A stretch of DNA of 64,000 nucleotides from Dendrolimus kikuchii (GCA_019925095.2 CM034402.1:6397501-6461500); one strand, 5' to 3'; shown: positions 11,098-22,262, counted from the stretch's first letter. Numbers and translations: made by a program. Notes: generated from the sequence alone by a model not told the origin.

Positions 11098-11470
11098 TTA
11101 TCTGGTTTTATTCCTGTTTATAACAATTTTTATCGCCTCTGGACAATAGTTAACGAATTCCTCAACGTTTCGTTTTGCCATCAATTCGTCAATGTTGTTA
11201 AGTTTTACATCAATACATATCTCCGTCTCTAAATCAGACCTCGTTCGGTAGTGCACAGGACACCGGAATATTATGTGCGGGATACTTTCGTTCTCGTCAG
11301 GATCACGATGCACGAGGGGCTCTCTTTGCACTTGAAACGATTAAGGTACTCCGACAATCCCCCGATGTCGGTGACCGGTGAGGCCGGTTTGCCTAATTAC
11401 TTTACGGGCCCGCGTGACATCCGGGAAAAAGAGTTTCGTAACAGATGCAGCAGTAGAGCATTTTTGGCAT
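11098..11470 (-). pseudogene. LINE ORF2 C-terminal fragment
   Basis: Minus strand. From the right: a TGH-containing segment following FFPDVTRARKVIRQTGLTGH, then CKESPSC and DENESIPHIIFRCPVHYRTR, fitting the Cys/His pattern (C-x-C ... H-x4-C) found after the RNase H region in Jockey/R1-type LINE ORFs, then ELMAKRNVEEFVNYC and a stop after NRNKTR. At least one frame change is needed between the TGH part and the final 77-codon open frame (11098-11331), so it is broken. Confidence 0.7.
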
Positions 11471-11475
11471 ATGCC

Positions 11476-11513
11476 AAAATTTTGATACACCTACATAGGT
11501 GTATCAAAATTTT
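11476..11513. repeat. Perfect 17 bp hairpin with 4-base loop
   Basis: AAAATTTTGATACACCT (11476-11492) is exactly mirrored at 11497-11513 around ACAT. It sits inside LINE-derived DNA, next to a second small palindrome GGCATATGCC (11466-11475). Confidence 0.9.
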
Positions 11514-12235
11514 CGAAGTAGCAGCGCGTTGGCGGCGGGATGGTAATGTATTGAGGTTGTCGTCTTACGAGCGCTAAGGATCCAGTTTTTACCAAAATGA
11601 CTATGAAACTAAAAACATACATTTTGAGCCGCCTATGATCTAAAATCGAAAAGCCTCCAATTTCTACAAGGACGCGATTCTAAATGCAAGCAACAAGGAC
11701 CTTTCCAAATCCCAGAGTACACAAAAGTCAGGAAATGTAACACAGCGGGATTACGTATTACTGTAGAGCAGAGTGGCAAATCCCAGATACACAGGGAAAA
11801 ATTGTATTCGGAAGATCAATTGGGAACCACTGATGTGCACTGTTTCGATTCGAAACAAGATGGACTACAGAAAATCGAATTTAAGTCCGGGATTTTTGCT
11901 TGCGAGTATTGCGTTGGACAATTCCACGAAAATGTGTATGAAATAGTCAATCTAGGATTGTTATAAGGTAATTTTAAGTGATTGATTATGCAATGTTATA
12001 TACTAGGCTCTATTTTACGTTTATATAAATTTAATTTGGTGTTTGGGCAAAAACTTTATTGTTTCTTGTTACTAAGTTGACTACAATAACAAAGAAACTA
12101 AGTCCACATAGTCTACACAACTACGCAGCGAAACATAAAGGCGAGTCGCAACCAACTTGATTTGTAGTAATGCAATGAATGAGATGTTCTTTATAAAAAC
12201 AAAGGTATTTCTTAGTGAATTAAAAAAATGAGATT

Positions 12236-12560
12236 GCAGCGCCATCTACTTTGGTAATCCGTTTATTCCATGGAAACAACATTATTTATGGGATAAAAAG
12301 CGAAAACGCTAAGTGTAACTCGGGTTATAAGCTGGCACTATGTCGACTTTTATTCATATACGTTCAGTAGTTTCCAAAAAAAGATCCAATCGCAGCGCCA
12401 TATTTTTCGCTTTTTTCGTCTATCCCACGGAAACCAGGTCATTTATTAGGATAAAAAGTATCCTAAGTTACAACCCGAGATATGAGCTAGCTCCGTTTCA
12501 TTTAAATCTGTTCAGTAGTTTTGACGTGATACTCTAACAAACAGACAGGCGGACAAAAAA
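12236..12560. repeat. Two diverged direct units of a transposon-derived repeat
   Basis: Unit 1 (about 12236-12380) and unit 2 (about 12390-12530) both run CAGCGCCAT ... GGAAAC ... GGATAAAAAG ... GTTCAGTAGTTT. The pattern of 'GGATAAAAAGTATCCTA ... GTTCAGTAGTTTT ... ACAGACAGGCGGAC' is familiar from non-autonomous DNA/Helitron-type elements of moths and butterflies. No termini identified. Confidence 0.55.
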
Positions 12561-12689
12561 TCTAAAAATTGCATTTTCGTAATCTTCTGGTCCGAATTAG
12601 CCCCCCTTGATTTTTGTTACTTTTTAAACATATTGTTGAAACTTGAACCATTTACAGATTCGTTATATATATATAGTATAACGCGTGCA

Positions 12690-12976
12690 ATTTTTTTTTA
12701 TTTCACGAGTTCAGCAAACAGGCAGACGGCTCACATGATGAAAAAAACGGTTACCATCGCCTATGGATATTTGCAACAAAGGTGTCACAAATACGCTGCT
12801 GCTCTCTTAAGGAAGACTGGAACCTGGCCACTAATACCGGAACACAACTCAAGGTTGTTATGGCGGCATACTACTCTAAACCAGGCATGGTAGCCATCCA
12901 GACGGGTATATACCCTGCCACCTGACTGTGGGTTGTTTCGTCGCCTCTTACGATAGGCCACCCGGCCGCAGGAATT
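12690..12976 (-). mobile_element. Retroposon family B, copy 2
   Basis: Minus orientation: poly(T) at the left, then GAGTTCAGCAAACAGGCAGA, CCATCGCCTATGGATATTTG and, at the right, GGCCACCCGGCCGCAGGAA. The head beyond that (TTGTATTCTTTCTCCGTTCC) is missing. Both strands read open for about 85 codons, a property of this family rather than a gene. Confidence 0.85.
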
Positions 12977-13057
12977 ATGTAGCAGAATACTGGAAGCGGG
13001 GAGCGTGCCAAGAAGTCTGGCCAAGCTGTATGGCAATGCTTATTTGCTAGGCGAAAT

Positions 13058-13200
13058 ACGAAATAGCGAAAAACGCTCAAATGAGTTTTGGGGCCGATTA
13101 TGATGAAAATTTTATTTATACATTTTTGATAAAGCAATTACCCTTGTCAGAAACCAAATCGGCTGATTTAGGAAAAAAATAATACACTGTGTTATTATTA
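13058..13200. repeat. Repeat family Q, copy 2
   Basis: Direct counterpart of 4788-4930. Starts ATACGAAATAGCGAAAAACG; shares CAATTACCCTTGTCAG. Confidence 0.65.
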
Positions 13201-13804
13201 CACCAAATCATAGTCTAGCTTGAAACGATCAATTTCTGTGAAGGAATGTCAAACCGCAAATCAAGGGAAAGGGTTATTTTTTTAAGAAATCGGTTTATTT
13301 AATGATGTCCTTTATATCATCTTCGAATAATATTTTATTCCATACCAATTCAATGCGATCAATGGATATAGCTGCTAGTTGCCCCAGCGGGGACGGTGTC
13401 ATACATCACCCGTGTCTCTTCAATTCCCTTGTAGATAATGTAATTGTTGGATTATAATCAATTGGCTATTTACTGCTTAATGGATGCCATTTATAATAAT
13501 GTATTGGCAGCCGCCAGTAGTAGTTTGTAAGCACTCAAGCCAATCTTTATTTCGTTTTATTGCCATTATAATTAGTAGGGCTTGAAAATATTTTGAGTTT
13601 TTAATTTAAGTCAATAAGTGCTGAGATATCCCATTCATGTTTGTAAACTAGGATTTTCCCTATACTACCCCCTTAAATACTATTATCCCACAACTATAGT
13701 TTATTAATAGGATATGGATTCGAACAAATTACATTTCTTTTTTTTATATATGCGCTATTGGTCCCCGAAAAATTTATTTAATTTTAACCCTGGTACATCT
13801 TTCC
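13201..13804. other. AT-rich stretch, nothing recognised
   Basis: No gene or bounded element. GGGGACGGTGTCATACATCACCCG near 13390 is the only GC-richer patch. Confidence 0.4.
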
Positions 13805-13917
13805 AGGATAAACAGTATCCTATGTCCATTAATGGTAATTAAACTACATATACACCAAATTTGAGAAAAAACGATGGAGTAGTTTTGCCGTGAAAATGAA
13901 ACATAGTTTCGCCTTAA
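13805..13917. repeat. Decayed non-autonomous transposon end
   Basis: CAGGATAAACAGTATCCTAT ... CACCAAATTTGAGAAAAA ... GGAGTAGTTTTGCCGTGAAA follows the same word order as 12.4 and 39.9-40.1 kb. It abuts the poly(T) of the next B copy. Confidence 0.45.
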
Positions 13918-14236
13918 TTATTTATTTTTTTTATTGCAGGAGATCAGCAGACAGGCAGACGGCCCACTTGATGGAAAGCGGTTACCATCGCCTATGGACA
14001 TTTGCAACAACAAAGTTGCTGCAAATGCGCAGCTGCTCTCTTAAGGGAGACTGGAACCTGGTCACTAATGCCGGAACACAACTCAAGGTTGTTATGGCGA
14101 TATACTTTAGACCAGGGGTGGTAGCCATCCAGTCGGGCAAATGCCCTACCACCTGGCTGTGGGTTGTTAAGTCGCCTCTTACGACAGGCCGCCCGGCCGC
14201 AGGAAATTGTATTCTTTCTCTGTTCCTGCACGGATA
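13918..14236 (-). mobile_element. Retroposon family B, copy 3 (full length)
   Basis: Minus orientation, from TTTATTTTTTTTATTGCAGG to TTCCTGCACGGATAA. All landmarks are present: GCAGACGGCCCACTTGATGG, CAAGGTTGTTATGGCG, CTTACGACAGGCCGCCCGGC and ATTCTTTCTCTGTTCC. Confidence 0.9.
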
Positions 14237-14403
14237 ATTTGAACTATGATGCGAACAAAAATTTAGTATTTTTAATTTAATAGTTTTTCAAATAAGGTAT
14301 ATTTTTTAATCAAATTGTTTAATATTTTAGTGTAACCACATGATAAATACACTGAACGTTAATAAGAAAACCTAAACTGGCCGTTTTAGGACAATTTCTT
14401 AAG

Positions 14404-14510
14404 GCCCGTTCCTATCGGTTAAAATTTGACATAAGCTCCATACAAGTAATGTTAAAATTCAACAATGGTAAGGCAAGTAAATGAATAGTGAGATATAGTA
14501 ACCGGCCATT
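14404..14510. mobile_element. MITE family G, copy 4
   Basis: GCCCGTTCCTATCGG, ATTTGACATAAGCTCCATAC and GAGATATAGTAACCGGCC. The left arm is partly deleted relative to copy 3. Confidence 0.65.
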
Positions 14511-15121
14511 ACTAAAATTGACACGTATCTAGATACACTGGTCCTTGTAAGACATACTATGAAGTTCCACTGTACCTTTTGTTATATTCGTGATGCATTC
14601 GTTCTGTCCCCATACGCTTTAGGCTTGTGTTCTTAGAAAATATGTTTTTTACATCATTAAAGATGAAATTACTTTTTTAACGCCATATTAATGATTGGAA
14701 ATGGTAGATCAAAGAAATAAGAAAAAGTAGTGACCTTCATTACTAAAACTAAATGCTAATAACAGTCATTGAGGTACCTGGTGGTGGACTAATGGAGTGA
14801 CCTTAATGGCTTGTTGCCGGTATTATTGGAGCAAAAGTGTTTTCCACGCGAACAAGGTATATTGTACTTATTAGAGACACAGCTCATTTAGTATTTGGGA
14901 CAGGGCTATAAAAACGTATGTTTAAGCTCGTAAAGGTGTGCTTCCAAACAAAACAAAACATAATATAAAAACACCCGTCAATAACAATATCAAGAAAAAT
15001 AAAAAATAAATTTAAATATAAAAAAGCGTGTTATTATTTATACTACTACATTTTTCTTAATAAAACACTTCAAATTTATTACAAATATTTTTGTTAATAA
15101 TTTAAAAATACAAATGCATTT
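14511..15121. other. AT-rich stretch, nothing recognised
   Basis: No supported ORF. Around 14990-15110 the sequence is almost pure A/T. Confidence 0.5.
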
Positions 15122-15771
15122 ACATATATATATTTCATGTATTGTTGTAGCAATTTTATGTAATAAAATGTATGATATTGTTGCGACCGACAAAGACCAA
15201 TTCACACCTGCAGTTTATTACCTTTCGGTATTTGGACTTCTTTTGTTTACTCTGTGTTTAAAATTTGTAATTCGAAAAACAGCACATTGTGTAATCTTTG
15301 TGGTAGTCATTAGCCAGGTGTGATTCTTGGAAATTCAGTCCACGCGGTCAAGTAGACATATTGTATTTATACAGTATAAATCAATGCCCCAAGGAGGGGT
15401 GAGGCAGTCAAGCGATAACCACAAGCGAAAGACGTATGTACATTCGATAATCTATATAGTGACGGACTTTGCGTGTGTTATTGAATCGTGCATTACGTTT
15501 GCACTGGTTGTGTTCAGTTATATTTGTACCTGTGTTATACGTGTTTGTATAGTTCTAATAAATTCTATAGTAATTCTAACGGCATTTTAATTCGAGTCCT
15601 GCAACTCGTAACAATATTTTTTATCCCGGAGCGGTTTATAGTTTCTGGGTGCATAAACATTTGCTTATTCCGACATAGTTTTCTCTAAAACAATAGCTGC
15701 GGTACTTTGTGTCTCGGGAACCCCACGGGAATTTCAAGTCCAGCGTGGACGAAGTCGCGGGCATAACCTAG
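15122..15771 (+). mobile_element. Helitron-like family D, copy 1, split by a solo LTR
   Basis: Left part GTAGCAATTTTATGTAATAA and right part TTTATCCCGGAGCGGTTTAT (from 15618) are contiguous in copies D2 (24.6 kb) and D4 (58.2 kb); here an LTR with ATAT duplications separates them. The 3' end GCGGGCATAACCTAG is followed by T, fitting the Helitron rule of a CTAG end before T. The 5' end is truncated. Confidence 0.7.
15179..15613 (+). mobile_element. Solo LTR 1
   Basis: 435 bp starting TGTTGCGACC and ending CTCGTAACA, flanked by ATAT at 15175-15178 and 15614-15617. TTCTAATAAA near the 3' end is a likely polyadenylation signal. Nearly colinear with the LTR at 21609-22132. No internal gag-pol-like region adjoins, so the provirus was lost by LTR-LTR recombination. 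The 4 bp duplication and ATAT target resemble the insect Ty3/gypsy elements 17.6 and 297 (inference). Confidence 0.85.
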
Positions 15772-16111
15772 TGTATTATATATTTTCTACTTTGGTACAA
15801 AATAAAGTGTTATCTGTCCAAAAAAAATAATCAAACATCTGAAAGCCAATTAAAATTAAGTTGAAAGATTCCGTCAAACCGATATTAGAGGGTTCATTTC
15901 CTTCTTTCAATTTAGATGAATGATCCACATAAACATAAATTTGAATAATTCAATGTCACTGAACAGCGTCGTGTCCTTTTAGTTCTGTGCCTTTCAAGCA
16001 CATTGATTCATTTATTTTTTGATCCGTCTAGTATCAGCATTATATTATATTGACGTCATAATATAACTTGTCAAAAGGCTGGCTCATATTTCGCAAAATA
16101 TAATAAATATT
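15772..16111. other. AT-rich spacer
   Basis: Nothing recognised. Confidence 0.4.
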
Positions 16112-16186
16112 ACTATACAGCGCGGCAATGCAGTCAGCCTTCTGGGCATGCTCCCCGTTGGCTGTGATCTGCTACATAGTGTATTT
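16112..16186 (+). pseudogene. LINE ORF2 C-terminus (short remnant)
   Basis: Reads IQRGNAVSLLGMLPVGCD, matching the QRGNA-x-S-x-x-GxxP signature I associate with the extreme C-terminus of certain insect LINE ORF2 proteins, then a stop. The AT-rich DNA to about 16500 may be its 3' UTR. Everything upstream is gone. Confidence 0.5.
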
Positions 16187-16584
16187 TAGTTACGATGTCT
16201 TTGTTTTTTTTTATTACATAGAAACATACTTATTCAGTGTTAATTTTTATTACTAACAATTAACCTGTATTTTCTAAAAATATTTCTTTAATAAAGCTTT
16301 AGTTCGTTGTGTGTTTCGAGGGTTAATATTCTATGTTAATATCTAACTTTTAGGTTGAATAAGGGCCAATTTTTCACGCAGATAAAAGTTATTAATGGAA
16401 TATATCTTGACTGAATTCAATAGTGAAACAATTTAACGGTTTTATTTACGTAACTTTCATTTTTAATTTTCCCATCTTGTATTTAATTCTATGAATAAAT
16501 TTTATTTGCTGATTAAAAAACCTAAGATATTTAAATTTAACATTTAAAAACCACCTATACTTTCAACATCATATTCGAATCGTA

Positions 16585-17060
16585 GTCGTCGTAGTCAGCC
16601 AATCACAGTCCATTGATGGACGTAGGCCTCCCCGGCGTCACTCCGCCTTCCTCATCCAGCGCCTACCGGCGACCTTACGCAGGTCGTTAGTCCACCGAGC
16701 TGGTGGGCGTCTGACACTACTTCAGCAAGACGCGGTCTTCACTCCGGGACTCGTCTACTCCATCGAACATCGGTGCTGCGGTAGACATGACCGGCTCACT
16801 GACACTTCAATTTGCTAATTTGGCGAACTATGTCAGTTACCTTGGTTCTCATAAGAATCTATCTATCTATAAGAGAAACACCCAACATAGCTCGCTCCAT
16901 AGCCGTTTGAGCGACTTGAAATTTGAGGACCAGCATGCCGTCAGAGTCTACGTTTCGGCCCCTTAGGTCAAGACGAGGAGGACACACTGCTCGAAGACTT
17001 TTATCTTCAAGCATTGCGGGATGGTCGACGAGAAGTCTTGACGAAGCTTACCGAATGCTC
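16585..17060 (-). pseudogene. RTE-type LINE ORF C-terminal region
   Basis: Minus strand reads QVAQTAMERAMLGVSL near 16865-16915, the well-known LINE motif before the 'RNEEIRRRT' segment; that segment is replaced by ATCTATCTATCTAT. Further on come RKVAGRRWMRKAE and, after a stop and frame change, EAYVHQWTVIG-stop at about 16600, the usual end of this ORF. Multiple lesions make it dead. Confidence 0.75.
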
Positions 17061-17577
17061 AGCTCAATTTAATTCTCCTATTGACTTCCCCCTCAAAGTT
17101 GTGCCTGCGTACCTGTGACCTGACCTCTCCCCCGGAACTCCCATACCCCTCGCTCCGCTTACCGCGAATATGTAGCTAGCTCGATTAGCAGCTAAGCTTC
17201 TGCTTAAAATTAATAACATAGCGAATGCGGTGCGAGCCACCGGCATAGTCAATGGTCAGTTGGTCAAGTATACAACCAATTTCCGAATCAAGTTATATAC
17301 AAAACAGAAAAAAAAGAAGACCGGGAATACCAGGAAGCATTCGAAATACTCTACAACCATTTGGATTCTCAGCGTTCTTTCGTGGATCTTGTGAATACCA
17401 GTGTGTTTGATTAGTGCAACTAGTATTGATCGGTGAAATCGATACAATTAGTGCTATCAGTGTTCAGAGAAACACCCGGGTTCTAGTACTAACTTGTGTT
17501 GATTGACTTGAACGTGCAGTTTAGTACTGTAGTGCTAATTATACCTATTGTGCTATTCCTGTTGTAAGCGCCTATAA
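17061..17577. other. Unresolved stretch
   Basis: Slightly GC-rich at 17090-17260 (possibly LINE-derived), then unremarkable. A small frame at 17064-17252 has no recognisable content. Confidence 0.35.
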
Positions 17578-17652
17578 TAAAGTATGTCGCCATAACAACC
17601 TTGTCCGGCATTAGTGATCAGATTCCAGTCTCCCTTAAGAAAGCAGCAGGGT
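17578..17652 (+). mobile_element. Retroposon family B, copy 4 (internal fragment)
   Basis: TATGTCGCCATAACAACCTT, GGCATTAGTGATCAG and CCAGTCTCCCTTAAG are the central part of B; both ends are absent. Confidence 0.75.
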
Positions 17653-18159
17653 GTTTCATTGAGTACACCACCTACACTGTACAACCTGTATTTTCTGTCC
17701 ATAATTTGGCACAAATACACAAAACACGGAGAAAGATGATAGCAACAGAATAGATTAAAAACTACTTAGTAGTTGGCTGGCGACATAATTAAGAAACAGT
17801 AACATATAACTCTGTGGCATTGAAACTTTTAGGTCACCGAATTGTCTTCGAAATGACAATGTGTTTCAAAAACTTTGCAGACTGGCCACTGTCAAGTTAA
17901 TGAATATATTATAAAGTAATTATTCTTTAGTAAGGATGGTATGCATATATATTTTTTAACTGATGGTTAAAATAAAATAATCGCTAAAAATATATGGCTA
18001 ATCAGCGATCATTTAGCTACCGTCGGTCAAATGTTTATGCACACCAGCTTAAGTAATATAATTTCATACGTTAATTTAACCCTACGTTGTATGGCTGAGG
18101 ACTTTTTTCACATTGTATGCGTAGGGCTAAACATGGAAGAAAAATACTAACCTCCTGGC

Positions 18160-18880
18160 CATGGTCCTGGGCCTAGCAAGGGGCGATGCGACAAGCTACG
18201 CGATAGACCGATGTCCATGCCATGTGCGGGGAGAACAGCGGCAAATCCGATTGAGAACCATCAGCCGCGCGAGGGGGAACACTGGCATCCCCGCAGGACT
18301 GCTATTGCCACGCCACGGTTTGAGTTACCCACTAGAACTCCTAGCCGATCCTCTAACGTCCCTAGTCCGGACTGTGGGTTCGCTTGTGCATTCACCTCCA
18401 GCTTGGACAGACGACGGGCTGGGCTTACGGGCTGGCCCCTCCATTTGTTAGCCGGGTCTTTCCGGCTACCTCGATGTAACAGGGGGAGCGCGGATCGGTG
18501 CGCGATCCTCCTTTCCGGCCTTTATATGCGGCTACATACGGTTTCCCTGTCAGTCACCCACACGGCCGTACCCTACGGTGGCTGGAGATTGTCATGGACG
18601 ACCCTCCGTCGTCGCTTCCGACTCTGGCGGGAGGGGAGCGTGGTAGTCTGCTCCATCTCCCACTCCGCCACCTCCTTCGCGAATTTTACAGTGTCTCAGG
18701 AGGGGGCGGCTGCGTCCCACGCGTCAGCGCTCCCGACCATAGCCTTTACCCCAGTCGAGAGAAAAAAATCCGCAACAATGGCCGCGACAAGATCACGGGA
18801 CTACTCGTCCCAGTCTGAACACACCCAGGGGGCTGTGTCGGAATTGCTCGAATTAATTTTTCCCTCGCCTTTTTAGCATC
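18160..18880 (-). pseudogene. R1-like LINE: ORF2 3' end plus 3' UTR
   Basis: A strongly GC-rich island. On the minus strand from about 18765: SADAWDAAAPS-stop-DTVKFAKEVAEWEMEQTT, then SRQSRKRRRR and a stop after NLQPP near 18580, i.e. a basic LINE ORF2 C-terminus with an in-frame stop. 18160-18560 is the 3' UTR and shares blocks with 3316-3608. The 221-codon plus-strand frame (18211-18876) and two others are antisense shadows, open because of the GC content. Confidence 0.7.
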
Positions 18881-18966
18881 GGACAAGGTGACATACTAGG
18901 TCACGCCACCGATACGTGGTGGAGATACCAACTAAACGGACGACGCGTTTTGTTTATACTGCTGAG

Positions 18967-19140
18967 GAGTGCAACTTTCCGTCGTCTGTTTTCCCTGAAA
19001 CGTACAATCTGGGTGTCTTTAAGTACCACGTGAAGTGGTAACTTTTGATCAGGTGGCGAACAGATAAGCATGCTCTATCTTAAACTTCGCTGCCACCTGA
19101 CATTAAGTGAAATATCGGTCAAACGCAAACCTAAACAATA
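18967..19140 (+). pseudogene. LINE ORF2 C-terminus and 3' UTR remnant
   Basis: Reads FPETYNLGVFKYHVKW, the same ending as the LINE at 61.4 kb (NYNLGVFKSRVSRYYLG). The following GCCACCTGACATTAAGTG and GGTCAAACGCAAACC match the 3' UTR pattern there. Only about 20 codons recognisable. Confidence 0.6.
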
Positions 19141-20345
19141 CAAAAAAGTTATGGGGTGCTGTCTTTTTCGCTGCAAGTCGTAGCCTCTCTCTATTTCACC
19201 TCTACATTTGTTTTTTATTGCTTATCTTGATAAATATCCTGCTTTACCGCTGAGGTCGACAAGTCATCGCTCCTTTCATACATATGATATGCTTCATAAT
19301 TATATCCTAATACTTTTGATTTTACTGTCTGTCGCGTCACATGGTGCTGTTGCTCATAGCTACGAGTCCGTGGCTAGGTTGTAAAATTCCTAGTAAGACG
19401 TAACAGAGGACTGCCGGCCGGCCCAAACGCCGGTATCCACGTATCGCATGAGGAGCGGGAGGGGTAGACAGCGGCACAGTGGCGCCTCTCACGTCGTTTT
19501 ATATTAAGCACGTTACACTAGTATTAAAAAATCTAGGAAGTACTCATTCTATGATAGTTTTCGAATAACAGACGAGTGACATCGAGTGTTGTTAAGATAC
19601 ACGCCTCGCGCACACACACTATCATCGTTGTTCTCGAGAGCGAGGGGATCGTGTCTCGTGCAAAGCCAATAAAGTGTAAAAGTCATGTCGTATTAGATGT
19701 GTATAATGTGCTTCTGGTCAAAAATAGTACATATTGATTTGTCTTGACACGCGTCATGTAGGATTAAGTCGCCTCGCGTTTTAATGATACGTTCCCACCT
19801 TAAAAGCTTTTTACTAGTAATAACTTTTCCTAATGATCAATAAAGCGTTATATATCAATTAATAAAGAAAAGAAAATGTTTTTACGAACAATATTTCCAT
19901 TTGCAAAAAGTAAATCTACATACATTTTCACATTTTTTATATTTTCACTCGAGTAAACGACAAAGAACAGGAAAATCGTAGGTATTTCAGCTGTATTTGT
20001 GCTTATAACAAGACAAATCCATTAGAATGCGACCTTTCCGCTGCACTTGAGCTAATGGACCTCGTATGAAGAAAACACAAAAGCCCCTAGGTACGTGTTT
20101 TTGTATGAACGATAAGTAAAATGTTTTCTGTTTGGATAAGTTTGATTCTAACTTGGAATGTTTTTTCACAATAAATATGAATCTTTGTTGAAGAGGATTA
20201 GCCTTTAAAACCCTTATTACACTGAATTAGGGAACCGGTACAAAGGGTACGTGGAATGTAGCTATAGGTTCCTTCTCTCCTTTTTGTAGTAACCACACTG
20301 ATGTAGAGAAAGGGTACCAACATCAGTTCAGTTTAATAACCGATT
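19141..20345. other. Unresolved stretch
   Basis: A GC-rich patch at 19400-19500 (GCCGGCCGGCCCAAACGCCGG) and AATAAAGTGTAAAAG at 19667 suggest decayed retroelement sequence, but no family or frame is recognisable. The rest is AT-rich. Confidence 0.35.
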
Positions 20346-20633
20346 ATCTGTGCAGGGACACAGAAAGAATACGGATTCCTACGGCCAGGAGGTCTTTGGT
20401 GAGAATAAACAAAACAACCCACAGGCAGCTGGTAAGGCATTCGCCTGTCTAGATGGCTACAACAAACTATAATATAGTTGAGTTGTGTTCCATTAGTGGC
20501 CAGATTCCAGTCCCATCTACATATCCAGCAGCACATTTAGTGTAAATAAATATTCATAGGCGATGGTAATCACTTTCCATCACAGTTTTGGCTGTCAGCC
20601 TGTTTGCTGTACTCCAGCAATAAAAAAAAACCG
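20346..20633 (+). mobile_element. Retroposon family B, copy 5 (diverged)
   Basis: TGTGCAGGGACACAGAAAGA at the head and CAATAAAAAAAAAC at the tail; internal AACAACCCACAGGCAGCTGG and TAGGCGATGGTAATCAC. More diverged than copies 3, 9 or 10. Confidence 0.8.
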
Positions 20634-20817
20634 TTTAGGTAAACAGACGATTCATTCACCATTGCTAAATCCAGGTTAGCGCGTTTGATACATCGGTTAT
20701 CCTTGATTTGCATCATCCCGATATTTTCGACCACCATCAGTGTGTGTCGTTTTAGTGAATTGCACAAAAAGTGACTGCAGCGCCATCTATTTGGCTTTAT
20801 ATTCAATACTTCAGCAA

Positions 20818-20867
20818 CAATATAATTTCAGACAGAACAATATAGTACAATATATTTTCAGACAGAA
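20818..20867. repeat. Short tandem duplication
   Basis: CAATATAATTTCAGACAGAA (20818-20837) is repeated as CAATATATTTTCAGACAGAA (20848-20867) with a 10-base spacer. Confidence 0.8.
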
Positions 20868-20921
20868 AAGAGTCGTATGTCCTTTTTAGAATCCGACGGG
20901 TATTCATGACGATCGATTTTT

Positions 20922-21060
20922 GACCGGTTTCTAAATCTTACTATTTATTCACTTGCCTTTCCATCGGTTTAATTTTGACAATACTTGTATGGAGCTTATG
21001 TCAAATTTAAACCGCTAGTAGGGCAAATAAACGGTTGGTAAGAGAAAAGAACGAACCATC
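20922..21060. mobile_element. MITE family G, copy 5
   Basis: ACCGGTTTCTAAATCTTACT, ATTCACTTGCCTTTCCATCG, TGTATGGAGCTTATGTC and GGTTGGTAAGAGAAAAGAAC, colinear with copy 3. Confidence 0.7.
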
Positions 21061-21608
21061 AGTAATTATACCCTTACCAAGCATTTATTTTACTTTTGAC
21101 ACCTTGATGACGGATCAATTGGTAATGTTCTAATGCGTTACCGAGTCGATTAAAAATCCACTTCATTTATAAATAAGTTTTAATCAATGTAACTTATCTA
21201 TATATTTTTAAAAGTACTATATCGTGCAATAAATATACCCACATTTCAATGAACATATTTTACATATATTAAATAAGCTATTTTATAAGCACTTATAATA
21301 ATTGCGGTAATTTTTTTCTTTAACAATTTTTTTTTAATTTCAAATTGAATACTTTCGATTTATTTATGTATAGTGTCGACGGTTTAATTCACAGAAGATC
21401 ACTATACGTCACCCACAACAATAAAGTACGACAATTATATCATTTGTTTCATGTGGGCTTTAATTTACTTTATAGTACTAGTAACTGGATAGACATGAAA
21501 ACGTCAAAAATACAATAAACGCTTGGAAATAGTATAAGGGCGTGAAAGTGCAACGAACAAACTCACATTCGTATTTATAATATTTTTTTATTAATTTAGG
21601 ATTAATAT
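21061..21608. other. AT-rich stretch
   Basis: Nothing recognised apart from poly(T) tracts near 21310-21340. Confidence 0.45.
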
Positions 21609-22132
21609 TGTTACATCCTAGACGCTGGCAAAGACAAATTCACACAGCTATAGAAACCATACTTGAAAAAACACATTTTATTACCTTTCGGCATTTGGTC
21701 TTCTTTTGTTTACTTTGTGTTTAAAACGTGTCATTAAAAAAACAGCCCATTGTGTATTGTAATCTTTTACGGCTTATTGTTGTATTGTGATCACTTCCAG
21801 GTGTCTCGGATTTAAAAGTACAAACGGATTCTAGGAAATTTGGTCGACGCGGCCGGGCAAACATATTGCATCTGTGCAGTATAAAGCAGTGCCCCAATTG
21901 GGAGATCAGACAGTCGAGCGAGTACCACGAACGAAGCGAGACGTGTGTACATATCGGGAATATCTATTAGTGACGGACTTTGCGCGTTTTATGGAATTGC
22001 GACCTTCTGCATTACGTTTGGCTTTGTTGTGTTCGGTTATATTTGTACGTGTGTTATACGGGTTTGTATAGTTCTAATAAACTCTATAATAATTCCAACG
22101 GCATTTTAATTCGAGTCCTGCAACTCGTAACA
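21609..22132 (+). mobile_element. Solo LTR 2
   Basis: 524 bp from TGTTACATCC to CTCGTAACA, flanked by ATAT at 21605-21608 and 22133-22136. Colinear with LTR 1, sharing TTACCTTTCGGxATTTGG, GTGACGGACTTTGCG, ATAGTTCTAATAAA and the last 30 bases, with extra sequence in its left third. No coding region next to it. Frames of about 65 codons inside are not genes. Confidence 0.85.
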
Positions 22133-22149
22133 ATATGTTTGATTCTGAA

Positions 22150-22262
22150 TGTCTTCCGAGTTTTCCTCGAACAGTAGGATTCAGGCTTCTTCAAGTTTCT
22201 AAGTGTGTTCCATCTTCGATCACATCAAGTGATCGAGGTCAAACGTGAACCTGTATATCCTA
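22150..22262 (+). pseudogene. LINE ORF2 C-terminus remnant
   Basis: GATTCAGGCTTCTTCAAGTT ... GTGTTCCATCTTCGATCACA ... GAGGTCAAACGTGAACC follows the word order of the LINE end at 61460-61580 (GGCGTCTTCAAGTC ... GTGCTCCATCTTC ... TCGTGGTCAAACGCGAACC). Heavily decayed. Confidence 0.55.

Noticed and set aside
18211..18876. 221-codon open frame on the plus strand
   Set aside because: It lies antisense to a LINE ORF2 end and 3' UTR. The frame is open because the island is GC-rich; two other frames are open over the same stretch.
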